7,282 nucleotides of DNA, taken from NCBI GenBank assembly GCA_900549335.1, contig UROJ01000075.1, forward strand, positions 1 to 7,282, read 5' to 3'. Under the pieces are notes generated by a model. The model searched no databases. It was not told where the DNA came from and saw nothing but the letters and a program-made list of their open reading frames with translations. This document shows positions 1 through 6,405 of the stretch, piece after piece. A program made the position numbers and the translations under genes. This DNA is from an uncultured Collinsella sp. (GTDB taxonomy: Bacteria > Actinomycetota > Coriobacteriia > Coriobacteriales > Coriobacteriaceae). How positions within the stretch are numbered: the stretch's first letter is position 1; each line of letters starts with the position of its first letter.

Positions 1-2198
1 CCACCGAGGCCCGTCGCAAGGCCGTCGAGGGCAAGATTCGCCGTATCTCCAATCTGCTGGAGGAGCGTCCGCGTCTGGGCGGCTCCGACCTGGTGGAGAA
101 CGAGCGCCATATGCTGCAGGAGATCGACGCCCTGGTGCGTACGAGCCCCATCGCGCTCAAGAAGCCCACGCCGGTCGAGGAAGCCGATACCATCATCGAC
201 ATCTTCGATAACACGCTGTTCGACGTCATCCCCGTCATCTATCGTCGCTTTGACGACTGGGTGCTGGGCGACAAGGCCGGTACCGTGCCGCCGCTGTGCC
301 CGGCGTTCTTCCATCCCGGCAGCTGGATCGGTTCCGACCGCGACGGTAACCCCAACGTCACCGCCAAGGTGAGCCGTGAGGTCGCCGCCAAGTACTTCAC
401 TCACATGGTGCTCAAGCTCGAGGACAAGTGCCGCCGCATCGGCCGCAACCTCACGCTCGAGGCCACCTACAGCAAGCCTTCTGCTGAACTCATCAACCTG
501 TGGAACCATCAGGTCGAGATGAGCCCTCGGTACACGGCCCGCGCCGAGCTGATCTCCGAGCACGAGCCGCATCGCGCCGTCATGCTCGTCATGGCAGATC
601 GTCTGAACGCCACCGTTCGTCGCATCACCGACACCATGTATCACAGCGCCGATGAGTTCCTGGATGACCTGCGTGTCGTTCAGCGCTCCCTGGCCGCCTG
701 CGGTGCCGTCCGTGCTGCCTACGGCCCGGTCCAGACCATCATCTGGCAGGTCGAGTCCTTCGGCTTCCATATGGTCGAGATGGAGTTCCGTCAGCACTCC
801 GTGGTGCATGCCCGCGCCCTCAAGGATATCCACGAGAACGGTATCCATGGCGACCTGCAGCCCATGACGCGCGAGGTCATCGATACCTTCCGTGCCATCG
901 GTTCCATCCAAAAGCGCTACGGCAAGAAGATGGCGCACCGCTACATCATCTCGTTCACCAAGAGCGCCCAGCATGTGGCCGACGTCTTTGAGCTTGCCCA
1001 CCTGTCCTTTGCACACGAGGAGGATGTCCCCGAGCTCGACGTGATCCCGCTGTTTGAGCAGCTCGAGGACCTCGAGGGCTGCGTCGACGTGCTCGACCAG
1101 ATGCTTACGCTGCCCGTGGTGCAGAAGCGCCTTGCCCAGACCAACCGCCGCATGGAGGTCATGCTGGGCTATTCCGACTCCTCCAAGGATGCCGGTCCTA
1201 CCACGGCCATGCTCGCGCTGCACTCCGCGCAGGAGCGCATTGCCAAGTGGGCCGAGAAGAACGATATCGACCTGGTGCTCATGCACGGTCGCGGCGGTGC
1301 CGTGGGCCGTGGCGGCGGTCCGGCCAACAAGGCCGTGCTGGCGCAGCCCAAGGGTTCGGTCAACTGCTTCTTTAAGCTCACCGAGCAGGGCGAGGTCATC
1401 TTTGCCCGTTACGGCAACCGCACGCTGGCTCAGCGCCATGTTGAGTCCGTTGCCGCCGCAACGCTTTTGCAGTCGGCTCCGAGCGTCGAGAAGACCAACA
1501 CCGAGACCATGCAGAAGTTCTGGGATATGGCCGAGAAGCTCAACGCCGTAAGCCACGAGCGCTATCTGGACCTGCTGAACACCGAGGACTTTACACCGTG
1601 GTTCTCGACCGTGACGCCGCTGACCGAGGTCGGTCTGCTGCCGATTGGCTCGCGCCCGGCCAAGCGCGGTTTGGGTGCCAAGTCGCTCGACGACCTGCGT
1701 ACCATTCCGTGGATCTTCAGCTGGAGCCAGGCGCGCATTAACCTGGCCGCTTGGTACGGCCTGGGCACCGCCTGCGAGCAGTTTGGCGACCTTGACCAGC
1801 TCAAGGCTGCCTACCAGGAGTGGCCGTTCTTCCGCACCTTTATCGACAACATCGAGATGTCGATCGCCAAGACCGACCAGCGCATCGCCAAGATGTATCT
1901 GCACCTGGGCGATCGCCAGGATTTGTCCGAGAAGGTCTTCACCGAGATGCAGCTCACGCGTAAGTGGGTTCTTGCCATCGTCGGTGACGAATGGCCGCTG
2001 CAGCGCCGCCGTGTGCTCGGCTGCGCCGTCCGTGTGCGTAATCCCTACGTCGACGCCCTGTCCATCGCCCAGGTCCGCGCCCTTCGCGAGGTGCGTATGA
2101 ACCAGGACGAGATGGCCGAGGAGAAGAAGGCCGAGTACATGAGCCTGATTCTTTCGACTGTGACCGGCGTCTCGGCAGGATTGCAGAACACGGGGTAA
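1..2198 (+). CDS. ppc: Phosphoenolpyruvate carboxylase, 5' end outside window (partial)
   Basis: Cytoplasmic enzyme that carboxylates phosphoenolpyruvate with bicarbonate to oxaloacetate, an anaplerotic entry to the TCA branch. The reading frame is open from the window edge (first full codon at position 3) and begins TEARRKAVEGK, the tail of the conserved HPTE(A/V)RR catalytic-histidine motif, so roughly 140 N-terminal residues lie upstream. In order, the sequence shows SWIGSDRDGNPNVT, the FRQHS box, GYSDSSKDAG, the glycine-rich HGRGGAVGRGGGP loop, LTEQGE, GSRPAKRGLGAKSLDDLR, IPWIFSWSQARINLAAW, FFRTFIDNIEMSIAKTD, and the family's C-terminal signature ending in QNTG just before TAA. All are diagnostic of bacterial PEPC. 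A GTG at 93 is in frame but cannot be the true start, because the homology continues upstream of it. No frameshift is seen. It is functionally separate from the lar genes downstream. Confidence 0.97.
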   Translation, partial: TEARRKAVEGKIRRISNLLEERPRLGGSDLVENERHMLQEIDALVRTSPIALKKPTPVEEADTIIDIFDNTLFDVIPVIYRRFDDWVLGDKAGTVPPLCPAFFHPGSWIGSDRDGNPNVTAKVSREVAAKYFTHMVLKLEDKCRRIGRNLTLEATYSKPSAELINLWNHQVEMSPRYTARAELISEHEPHRAVMLVMADRLNATVRRITDTMYHSADEFLDDLRVVQRSLAACGAVRAAYGPVQTIIWQVESFGFHMVEMEFRQHSVVHARALKDIHENGIHGDLQPMTREVIDTFRAIGSIQKRYGKKMAHRYIISFTKSAQHVADVFELAHLSFAHEEDVPELDVIPLFEQLEDLEGCVDVLDQMLTLPVVQKRLAQTNRRMEVMLGYSDSSKDAGPTTAMLALHSAQERIAKWAEKNDIDLVLMHGRGGAVGRGGGPANKAVLAQPKGSVNCFFKLTEQGEVIFARYGNRTLAQRHVESVAAATLLQSAPSVEKTNTETMQKFWDMAEKLNAVSHERYLDLLNTEDFTPWFSTVTPLTEVGLLPIGSRPAKRGLGAKSLDDLRTIPWIFSWSQARINLAAWYGLGTACEQFGDLDQLKAAYQEWPFFRTFIDNIEMSIAKTDQRIAKMYLHLGDRQDLSEKVFTEMQLTRKWVLAIVGDEWPLQRRRVLGCAVRVRNPYVDALSIAQVRALREVRMNQDEMAEEKKAEYMSLILSTVTGVSAGLQNTG

Positions 2199-2221
2199 TC
2201 GATAGCCCTGTGGCTCTCACC

Positions 2222-2348
2222 GGGGCCCGATGGGTTTCCCTCTGAATGCGTCCTCGCACTTGAAGCCCCCTTATCCTGCTCCTTCGGAGCTGCGGATAAG
2301 GGGGCTTCGTGCTGCGGAATGCATTCAGAGGGAAACCCATCGGGCCCC
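2222..2348. repeat. Nested palindrome, copy 1 (structured repeat element)
   Basis: A 127-bp element that is almost wholly self-complementary. A perfect 28-bp outer inverted repeat (2222-2249 with 2321-2348) encloses a left connector GTCCTCGCACTT (2250-2261), a 15-bp inner arm GAAGCCCCCTTATCC (2262-2276) and its exact complement (2294-2308), then a right connector GTGCTGCGGAAT (2309-2320). The 17-nt centre folds into a 5-bp stem (GCTCC/GGAGC) with a TTC loop. Connector bases GCAC and GTGC can also pair. It starts 23 nt after the ppc stop codon. No T-tract follows the outer or inner stem, so it is not a classical intrinsic terminator, although the inner AAGCCC...GGGCTT hairpin resembles a terminator stem. 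A second copy with the same design lies at 4654-4778. Its function is unknown; a transcript-end structure or a repeat of mobile origin are both possible. Confidence 0.9.
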
Positions 2349-2414
2349 TTCGTCCTCGGTCTTCTGGGATTAAAGCTGAAGGGAATAAGGCGCGCTTTGC
2401 GCCTTACAGCTGTG

Positions 2415-2453
2415 ACGGCTGCGGTCCCGTTTGGGGTCGCGGCCGTTTTGTTG
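2415..2453 (+). terminator. Intrinsic terminator between ppc and larA
   Basis: ACGGCTGCGGTCCC (2415-2428) pairs with GGGGTCGCGGCCGT (2433-2446). The RNA stem is 14 bp, includes three G-U wobbles, and has a GTTT loop, followed by TTTTGTTG. A smaller perfect hairpin, TAAGGCGC/GCGCCTTA (2386-2393 and 2399-2406), stands just before it. The likeliest role is to end the ppc transcript after the nested palindrome. Because it also lies about 120 nt ahead of larA, a conditional leader terminator cannot be excluded, but no competing antiterminator was identified. Confidence 0.7.
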
Positions 2454-2518
2454 TGGGTCAAATATGAACGTTGTGTTAATGAGTCGGTGGACGGTGGTGT
2501 TTTTCGGTGAGCGGCGTA

Positions 2519-2556
2519 TCCTTCCAACGGTTTATCTAGTGTGTCAGTTGAAAGGA
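2519..2556 (+). promoter_or_regulatory. Inverted repeat abutting the larA ribosome binding site
   Basis: TCCTTCCAAC (2519-2528) is complementary to GTTGAAAGGA (2547-2556) with a single mismatch across an 18-nt loop. The right arm contains the purine run immediately before the presumed Shine-Dalgarno GAGGG (2558-2562) of larA, which is 9 nt from the TTG start. The repeat could be an RNA hairpin that limits ribosome access, or a DNA operator for the TetR protein encoded nearby. The rest of 2454-2571 shows no convincing -35/-10 pair. Weak AT-rich stretches around 2461-2482 are the only promoter-like sequence. Function is inferred only. Confidence 0.35.
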
Positions 2557-2571
2557 AGAGGGCGCTCATCA

Positions 2572-3849
2572 TTGTTTGAATGTGAACTGCCGTTTGACCA
2601 CAAAACGTTGCATCTGGAGCTCGAGGATAAGAACTTCGCGGGTGTGATGGAAGGTCATCAAAACGAGTTTAAGACTACAAAATCTCAGGAAGAGCTGGTA
2701 GAGGAGTCACTTGCCAACCCTTATGGCTCGCCTTCGCTCGAGGAGCTTTGTGCTGGCAAGAAGGATATCGTCATCATTAGCTCCGACCATACGCGTCCCG
2801 TTCCCTCGCGTGTGACGATGCCTATTCTGCTGCATCACATCCACGCTGCCGCTCCCGAGGCACGTGTGCGCATCCTGGTCGCGACCGGCATGCATCGCCC
2901 CTCGACGCACGAGGAGCTCGTTAACAAGTACGGCGAGGAGATCGTCGCTAACGAGGAGATCGTCATGCACGTCGCGACCGACGACAGCATGATGAAAAAG
3001 ATCGGCACCCTGCCTTCTGGTGGCGAGTGCATCATCAACAAGATTGCTGCCGATTGCGATCTGCTGCTTGCCGAGGGCTTCATTGAGCCGCATTTCTTTG
3101 CCGGTTTCTCTGGTAGCCGCAAGTCCGTCCTGCCTGGCATCGCCAGCTACAAGACCATCATGTACAACCACAACGGTCAGTTTGTGAACGATTCCCACTC
3201 GCGTGCCGGCAACCTGTGCCACAACCACGTGAGCGAGGACATGTTCGCCGCCGCCGAGATGGCTCACCTTGCCTTTGTGCTTAACGTGGTGCTTAACGGC
3301 AAGCACGAGGTCATCGGCTCCTTTGCCGGCGATATCCACAAGGCGCACGAGGCCGGCTGCGAGTTCGTGAAGAGCCTTGCCGGCGTTGAGCCCGTCGAGT
3401 GCGAGATTGCCATCACCACCAACGGTGGCTACCCCCTCGATCAGAACATCTATCAGGCCGTGAAGGGCATGTGCGCTGCCGAGGCCACGCTTCCTGAGGG
3501 CGGCGTGATCATCGACGTCGCCGGTTGTGCCGACGGCCACGGTGGCGAGGGCTTCTATCACAACATCGCCGACAACGATCCGGCGGAGTTTGAGCGCGCC
3601 TGCATCGACCGTCCTAAGGACGAGACCCTGCCCGACCAGTGGACGAGCCAGATCTTTGCCCGCATCCTGGCGCATCACCCTGTGATCATGGTCACCGATC
3701 TGTGCGATCACCAGATGCTCAAGGATATGCACATGACGCCGGTCAACACTATCGAGGAGGCGCTCAAGCTCGCCTTTGAGATGAAGGGTGCCGATGCCAA
3801 GGTTGCCGTCATTCCCGATGGCCTGGGCGTTGTCGTCGCGCAGCACTAG
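2572..3849 (+). CDS. larA: Nickel-dependent lactate racemase LarA
   Basis: Interconverts D- and L-lactate using the nickel-pincer nucleotide cofactor, which is covalently bound to a lysine. From the proposed TTG start the protein has 425 residues, close to the 424 of Lactobacillus plantarum LarA. Known functional residues of that enzyme fall at the same numbers here: D72 and R75 in SSDHTRPVPS, H108 in ATGMHRPSTHEE, H174 in EPHFFAGFSG, the cofactor lysine K184 in SGSRKSVLPG, H200, and Y294/Q295/K298 in NIYQAVKG; the active-site tryptophan is W357. The TTG is preferred because homology begins at FECELPFDHK and GAGGG lies 9 nt upstream. An upstream ATG at 2431 would add 47 unrelated residues and overlap the terminator. 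A 49-nt gap separates it from larD, probably one transcript. Related racemases act on other 2-hydroxyacids, but the intact lactate-type residues and the larD neighbour favour lactate. Confidence 0.95.
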   Translation: MFECELPFDHKTLHLELEDKNFAGVMEGHQNEFKTTKSQEELVEESLANPYGSPSLEELCAGKKDIVIISSDHTRPVPSRVTMPILLHHIHAAAPEARVRILVATGMHRPSTHEELVNKYGEEIVANEEIVMHVATDDSMMKKIGTLPSGGECIINKIAADCDLLLAEGFIEPHFFAGFSGSRKSVLPGIASYKTIMYNHNGQFVNDSHSRAGNLCHNHVSEDMFAAAEMAHLAFVLNVVLNGKHEVIGSFAGDIHKAHEAGCEFVKSLAGVEPVECEIAITTNGGYPLDQNIYQAVKGMCAAEATLPEGGVIIDVAGCADGHGGEGFYHNIADNDPAEFERACIDRPKDETLPDQWTSQIFARILAHHPVIMVTDLCDHQMLKDMHMTPVNTIEEALKLAFEMKGADAKVAVIPDGLGVVVAQH

Positions 3850-3898
3850 TGCGCGGCCTAAACAAATCGTTTTTAACCGACAAGAAAGATAAGGTTTT

Positions 3899-4630
3899 AT
3901 GCTTACCAAACTCCTCTGCGAATTCGGCGCAACGGCCCTCATGATCATCTTTGGCGTGGGCGTGCACTGCGATACCGTGCTTAAGGGCACTAAGTATCAG
4001 GGCTCCGGCCATATGTTTGCCATCACCACCTGGTCCTTTGGCATCTCGGTCTGCCTGTTTGTCTTTGGCGGCGCCGTGTGCATGAACCCGGCTATGGTGC
4101 TTGCCCAGTGCATCGTCGGCCTGGTGCAGTGGAGCAGCTGCATCCCCTTCATGATTGCCGATATGCTCGGCGGCTTTGTGGGCGCTGTAATCGCTTGGCT
4201 TATGTATGCCGATGAGTTCAAGGCTTCCGAGGGCGTCGTCGACCCCATTGCCCAGCGCAACATTTTCTCGACCAACCCCACCACCGAGGGTACGAACTAT
4301 GCCCGTAACTTCTTCTGCGAGGCTATCTGCACCTTTGTGTTCATCAGCGCCATCCTTGCTGCTGCTAACCGTGCTGGCGAGAACGTCCTGATGCTCGCCA
4401 TCTGCGTCGGCCTGATCGTTTGGGCCGTTGGCATGGGCATGGGCGGCATCACCGGCTTCGCCATGAACCAGGCTCGTGACCTTGGTCCTCGTATGGCCTA
4501 TCAGGTGCTGCCGATCAAGAACAAGGCCGACAACAACTGGAAGTACGGCCTGCTCGTTCCTGGCATCGCTCCGTTTGTCGGTGCTATCGTGGCTGCGCTG
4601 TTTGTGCATGGTTTCTTGGGCATGTTCTAG
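3899..4630 (+). CDS. larD: MIP-family aquaglyceroporin, LarD-type lactate channel
   Basis: Integral membrane channel of 243 residues, the usual length for the aquaporin/GlpF superfamily, with hydrophobic spans near residues 5-23, 40-60, 78-102, 138-156, 163-186 and 218-240. The first pore box is intact (CMNPAMV, NPA at 63-65). The second reads GFAMNQARDLGPR, so NPA has become NQA (190-192), while the selectivity-filter arginine (R193) and the aspartate typical of glycerol-type channels (D194) are kept. In lactic acid bacteria the larD product transports lactic acid and is encoded with larA, so this position directly after larA supports that role. Transport of lactate rather than glycerol is inferred from context. 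The ATG at 3899 has a weak AAGG 4 nt upstream. It is unusually rich in cysteine for a channel (nine residues, including C24, C61 and C71). Confidence 0.88.
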   Translation: MLTKLLCEFGATALMIIFGVGVHCDTVLKGTKYQGSGHMFAITTWSFGISVCLFVFGGAVCMNPAMVLAQCIVGLVQWSSCIPFMIADMLGGFVGAVIAWLMYADEFKASEGVVDPIAQRNIFSTNPTTEGTNYARNFFCEAICTFVFISAILAAANRAGENVLMLAICVGLIVWAVGMGMGGITGFAMNQARDLGPRMAYQVLPIKNKADNNWKYGLLVPGIAPFVGAIVAALFVHGFLGMF

Positions 4631-4653
4631 TCTGAGGCTACATAGGTTGTCCG

Positions 4654-4778
4654 CTGCCCGCATGGGGTAACTTCCCGGCGCGTCCTCGGACATGCAAGAA
4701 GCCCTCGCTGCGCACTTCGTGCGGCGAGGGCTTCTTGCGTCCTGCGGAATGCGCCGGGAAGTTACCCCATGCGGGCAG
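4654..4778. repeat. Nested palindrome, copy 2 (structured repeat element)
   Basis: A 125-bp counterpart of the element at 2222-2348. Outer arms 4654-4681 and 4751-4778 are perfect over 28 bp; one more pair, 4653/4779, extends them to 29. The left connector is GTCCTCGGACAT (4682-4693). Inner arms are GCAAGAAGCCCTCGC (4694-4708) and its exact complement (4724-4738). The apical stem CGCAC/GTGCG carries a TTC loop, and the right connector is GTCCTGCGGAAT (4739-4750). It begins 23 nt after the larD stop and lies between the convergent larD and tetR genes. The AAGAAGCCC...GGGCTTCTT core reads the same in both directions and could act as a weak bidirectional terminator for both transcripts, though no run of Ts follows on either strand. 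Confidence 0.9.
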
Positions 4779-4935
4779 CTGCGGGATCCTAGTTGTGTTC
4801 GAACAAGCAACCCAACATATAAATCTGAATTTGGATGGGAGGGGCTTGTTGCTGGTAGGGGCGTTGAAGCGCGAGTGACACTTTGGGATTCGTGGCGGCT
4901 TGGGTTGGGGCGATGCTTTGGGATGGGCTTCTTGC
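4779..4935. other. Remainder of convergent intergenic region
   Basis: Between the second palindrome and the tetR stop there are about 157 bases with no credible gene. The stretch includes a short perfect palindrome TGTTCGAACA (4796-4805), a locally AT-rich patch (4811-4831) and a G/T-rich run. A short + frame across the area spans the palindrome and has no recognisable protein features. No T-rich intrinsic terminator for tetR is visible on the minus strand here. Confidence 0.6.
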
Positions 4936-5475
4936 TTAGTTGAAGAGAGGCTTAATAGCTGATAGGTAGTCTTTGGCTACTTCGGCCCTATCTGCTTCGA
5001 AGTTGTGCCAGGCCCACCATTGGACCATTCCTACGAAGCTTGAGGCTATGTGGTGTAGTAGGAAGCTTCGGTCCATGGTGGCGGCGGGGCCGTTTGGGTC
5101 GGCAGGGACGGTTTCGGCTGCGCGCGACATGATGGTCTTGCGTAAGCAGTCGGCGAAGACGCGTGAGCCGGCGCCGGCTACCAGCGCTCGGACGCCTTGG
5201 CGACGTTCCCAGAGGTTGTTGAGGATATGCTCGACTTGTATGAGCGGATCATCGAGCGGTGTGCCATCGTCGTCGAGGGCATGGGTGCAGATATCGCACA
5301 CGAGTTCAGCGAGCAGGTCATCTTTGCTCTTGAAGAGGCCGTAGAACGTCGCCCGACCCACATGGGCGCGAGCGATGATGTCGCCGACGGTGATCTTGCC
5401 GTAATCTTCCTTGCACAGGAGCTCGGAGAACGCCGTAACGATGGCAGCACGGCTTTTTGTCTTGCGGGCATCCAT
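4936..5475 (-). CDS. TetR/AcrR-family transcriptional regulator
   Basis: A 179-residue DNA-binding protein. The N-terminal half (residues 5-60) is a typical TetR domain, with the helix-turn-helix in KITVGDIIARAHVGRATFYG (28-46) followed by the usual FKSKDDLLAEL. The C-terminal ligand/dimer domain ends in LSAIKPLFN and contains a tryptophan-rich segment MVQWWAWHNF. The ATG at 5475 was chosen because the domain begins right after it. The open frame extends further upstream, but that part overlaps larC and encodes arginine-rich sequence with no homology. The gene starts 2 nt after the larC stop with no clear Shine-Dalgarno, which suggests translational coupling. Its place as last gene of larB-larC-tetR suggests it controls the lar genes, perhaps through the inverted repeat at 7233-7266; the effector is unknown. 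Codons near its 3' end (GTA, CTA, TCA, ATT, AGG) are less GC-biased than in its neighbours. Confidence 0.88.
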   Translation of the reverse strand: MDARKTKSRAAIVTAFSELLCKEDYGKITVGDIIARAHVGRATFYGLFKSKDDLLAELVCDICTHALDDDGTPLDDPLIQVEHILNNLWERRQGVRALVAGAGSRVFADCLRKTIMSRAAETVPADPNGPAATMDRSFLLHHIASSFVGMVQWWAWHNFEADRAEVAKDYLSAIKPLFN

Positions 5476-5477
5476 GG

Positions 5478-6395
5478 CTATGCGTCCGCGTGAACGAGCA
5501 GGCAGCGGAGCGTGCCGGAGCAACCCTCGTAGGGGCGTTTGCCGGCGCCGTAGCCGACGGCTTCGATGCGGTAGCGTGAGGGCAGTTGGTCGGACGTGCG
5601 CAGCGCGGTGACGATGGCGGCGCCCGTGGGCGTCACGAGCTCGCCGGCGACCGGTGCAGGCGTGAGGGCGATATTGCCCGCCTGACACAGGTTGACGACA
5701 GCGGGGACGGGAATGGGCATGAGGCCGTGGGCGCAACGGATGGTTCCGTGGCCCTCGGAGAGAGACTCGACCACGATATCCTCAATACCCAGATCGTCGA
5801 GGCAGATGGCGACAGAGCAGACGTCGACGATGGAGTCGACGGCACCCACCTCGTGGAACATGACGGTCTCGGGCGTTTTGCCGTGAGCCTTTGCCTCGGC
5901 ATCAGCGAGTACGGAAAAAATGGCAAGGGCACGACGCTTGGCACCATCGCTTAGCTGTGAGCCGTCGATGATGGCGGTGACATCCGCCAAAGAACGGTGG
6001 TGATGGTGGTGGGCGTGATGATGGTCCTCATGGCCATGACCGTGGGCCTCATGGTCATGATCGTGGCAGTGCTCGTGTTCGTGCTCGTCATGATTATGAT
6101 GGTGGTGCTCATGCTCGTGTGTGTGCTCGGCAGCTGCTTCGTTGCCGTAGAGCCAGGCCATATCGTGATCGTGGTTCTCGAGCTCCTCTGCAAGCTGGAC
6201 GTCGAAATCGCAGGCGTCGATGCCATGCTTGTTTGCGCGCGTGACGGCAATCTCAAAGCCGTCGACCGGCAGCGTGGCGAGCTGTTCGCGCAGGTGCTCC
6301 TCGCTGGCGCCCAGGTCGAGCAGGGCCGCGACGGTCATATCGCCGCTGATGCCCGAGGTGCCGTCGATGATAAGCGTGTGCTGATGGTTGGACAT
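5478..6395 (-). CDS. larC: Nickel insertion protein LarC, LarC1 half only
   Basis: Cytoplasmic cofactor-maturation protein that inserts nickel into the pincer nucleotide. The 305 residues match the N-terminal (LarC1) portion of the DUF111/LarC family: DGTSGISGDMTVAALLDLGA (11-30), FHEVGAVDSIVDV (180-192), PTGAA (256-260) and GYGAG (281-285). A histidine-rich stretch at 91-133 has 25 histidines in 43 residues, a likely nickel-binding or storage segment of a kind known in this family. The protein stops about 20 residues after GYGAG, where full-length LarC proteins continue into the CTP-binding LarC2 domain with its NIDD-type signature. That domain is absent, and tetR begins 3 bases past the stop codon. 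The start is firm: GGAG lies 6 nt before the ATG and forms TAAGGAG with the larB stop codon, implying coupling to larB. Whether this form is active alone is uncertain. Confidence 0.92.
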   Translation of the reverse strand: MSNHQHTLIIDGTSGISGDMTVAALLDLGASEEHLREQLATLPVDGFEIAVTRANKHGIDACDFDVQLAEELENHDHDMAWLYGNEAAAEHTHEHEHHHHNHDEHEHEHCHDHDHEAHGHGHEDHHHAHHHHHRSLADVTAIIDGSQLSDGAKRRALAIFSVLADAEAKAHGKTPETVMFHEVGAVDSIVDVCSVAICLDDLGIEDIVVESLSEGHGTIRCAHGLMPIPVPAVVNLCQAGNIALTPAPVAGELVTPTGAAIVTALRTSDQLPSRYRIEAVGYGAGKRPYEGCSGTLRCLLVHADA

Positions 6396-6405
6396 GAAAT
6401 GCTCC

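Noticed and set aside
2485..2509. Three CGGTG direct repeats upstream of larA
   Set aside because: Spacing is irregular (7 and 13 nt) and the unit is very short, so it is not convincing as an operator array.
2431..2571. Upstream ATG start for larA at 2431
   Set aside because: It would place the N-terminus inside the terminator and add 47 residues without homology; the TTG at 2572 gives the family length.
2707..3990. Long 427-codon open frame on the minus strand opposite larA
   Set aside because: It is the antisense shadow of a strongly codon-biased GC-rich gene, low in complexity and lacking any recognisable domain, while the plus-strand larA has every catalytic residue.
4796..4805. TGTTCGAACA palindrome containing both half-site cores of the larB operator
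   Set aside because: Only 10 bp, without the 12-nt spacer of the operator, and located in a convergent intergenic region with no promoter; probably chance.
3809..4810. 333-codon minus-strand frame opposite larD
   Set aside because: It crosses the nested palindrome and the larA-larD gap and is rich in Ala, His and Asp without domain features; larD on the other strand is clearly the gene.
5476..5736. Upstream extension of the tetR frame, or a LarC-TetR frameshift fusion
   Set aside because: The extension is arginine-rich out-of-frame larC sequence. No slippery heptamer was seen at the junction, and the result would not supply a LarC2 domain.
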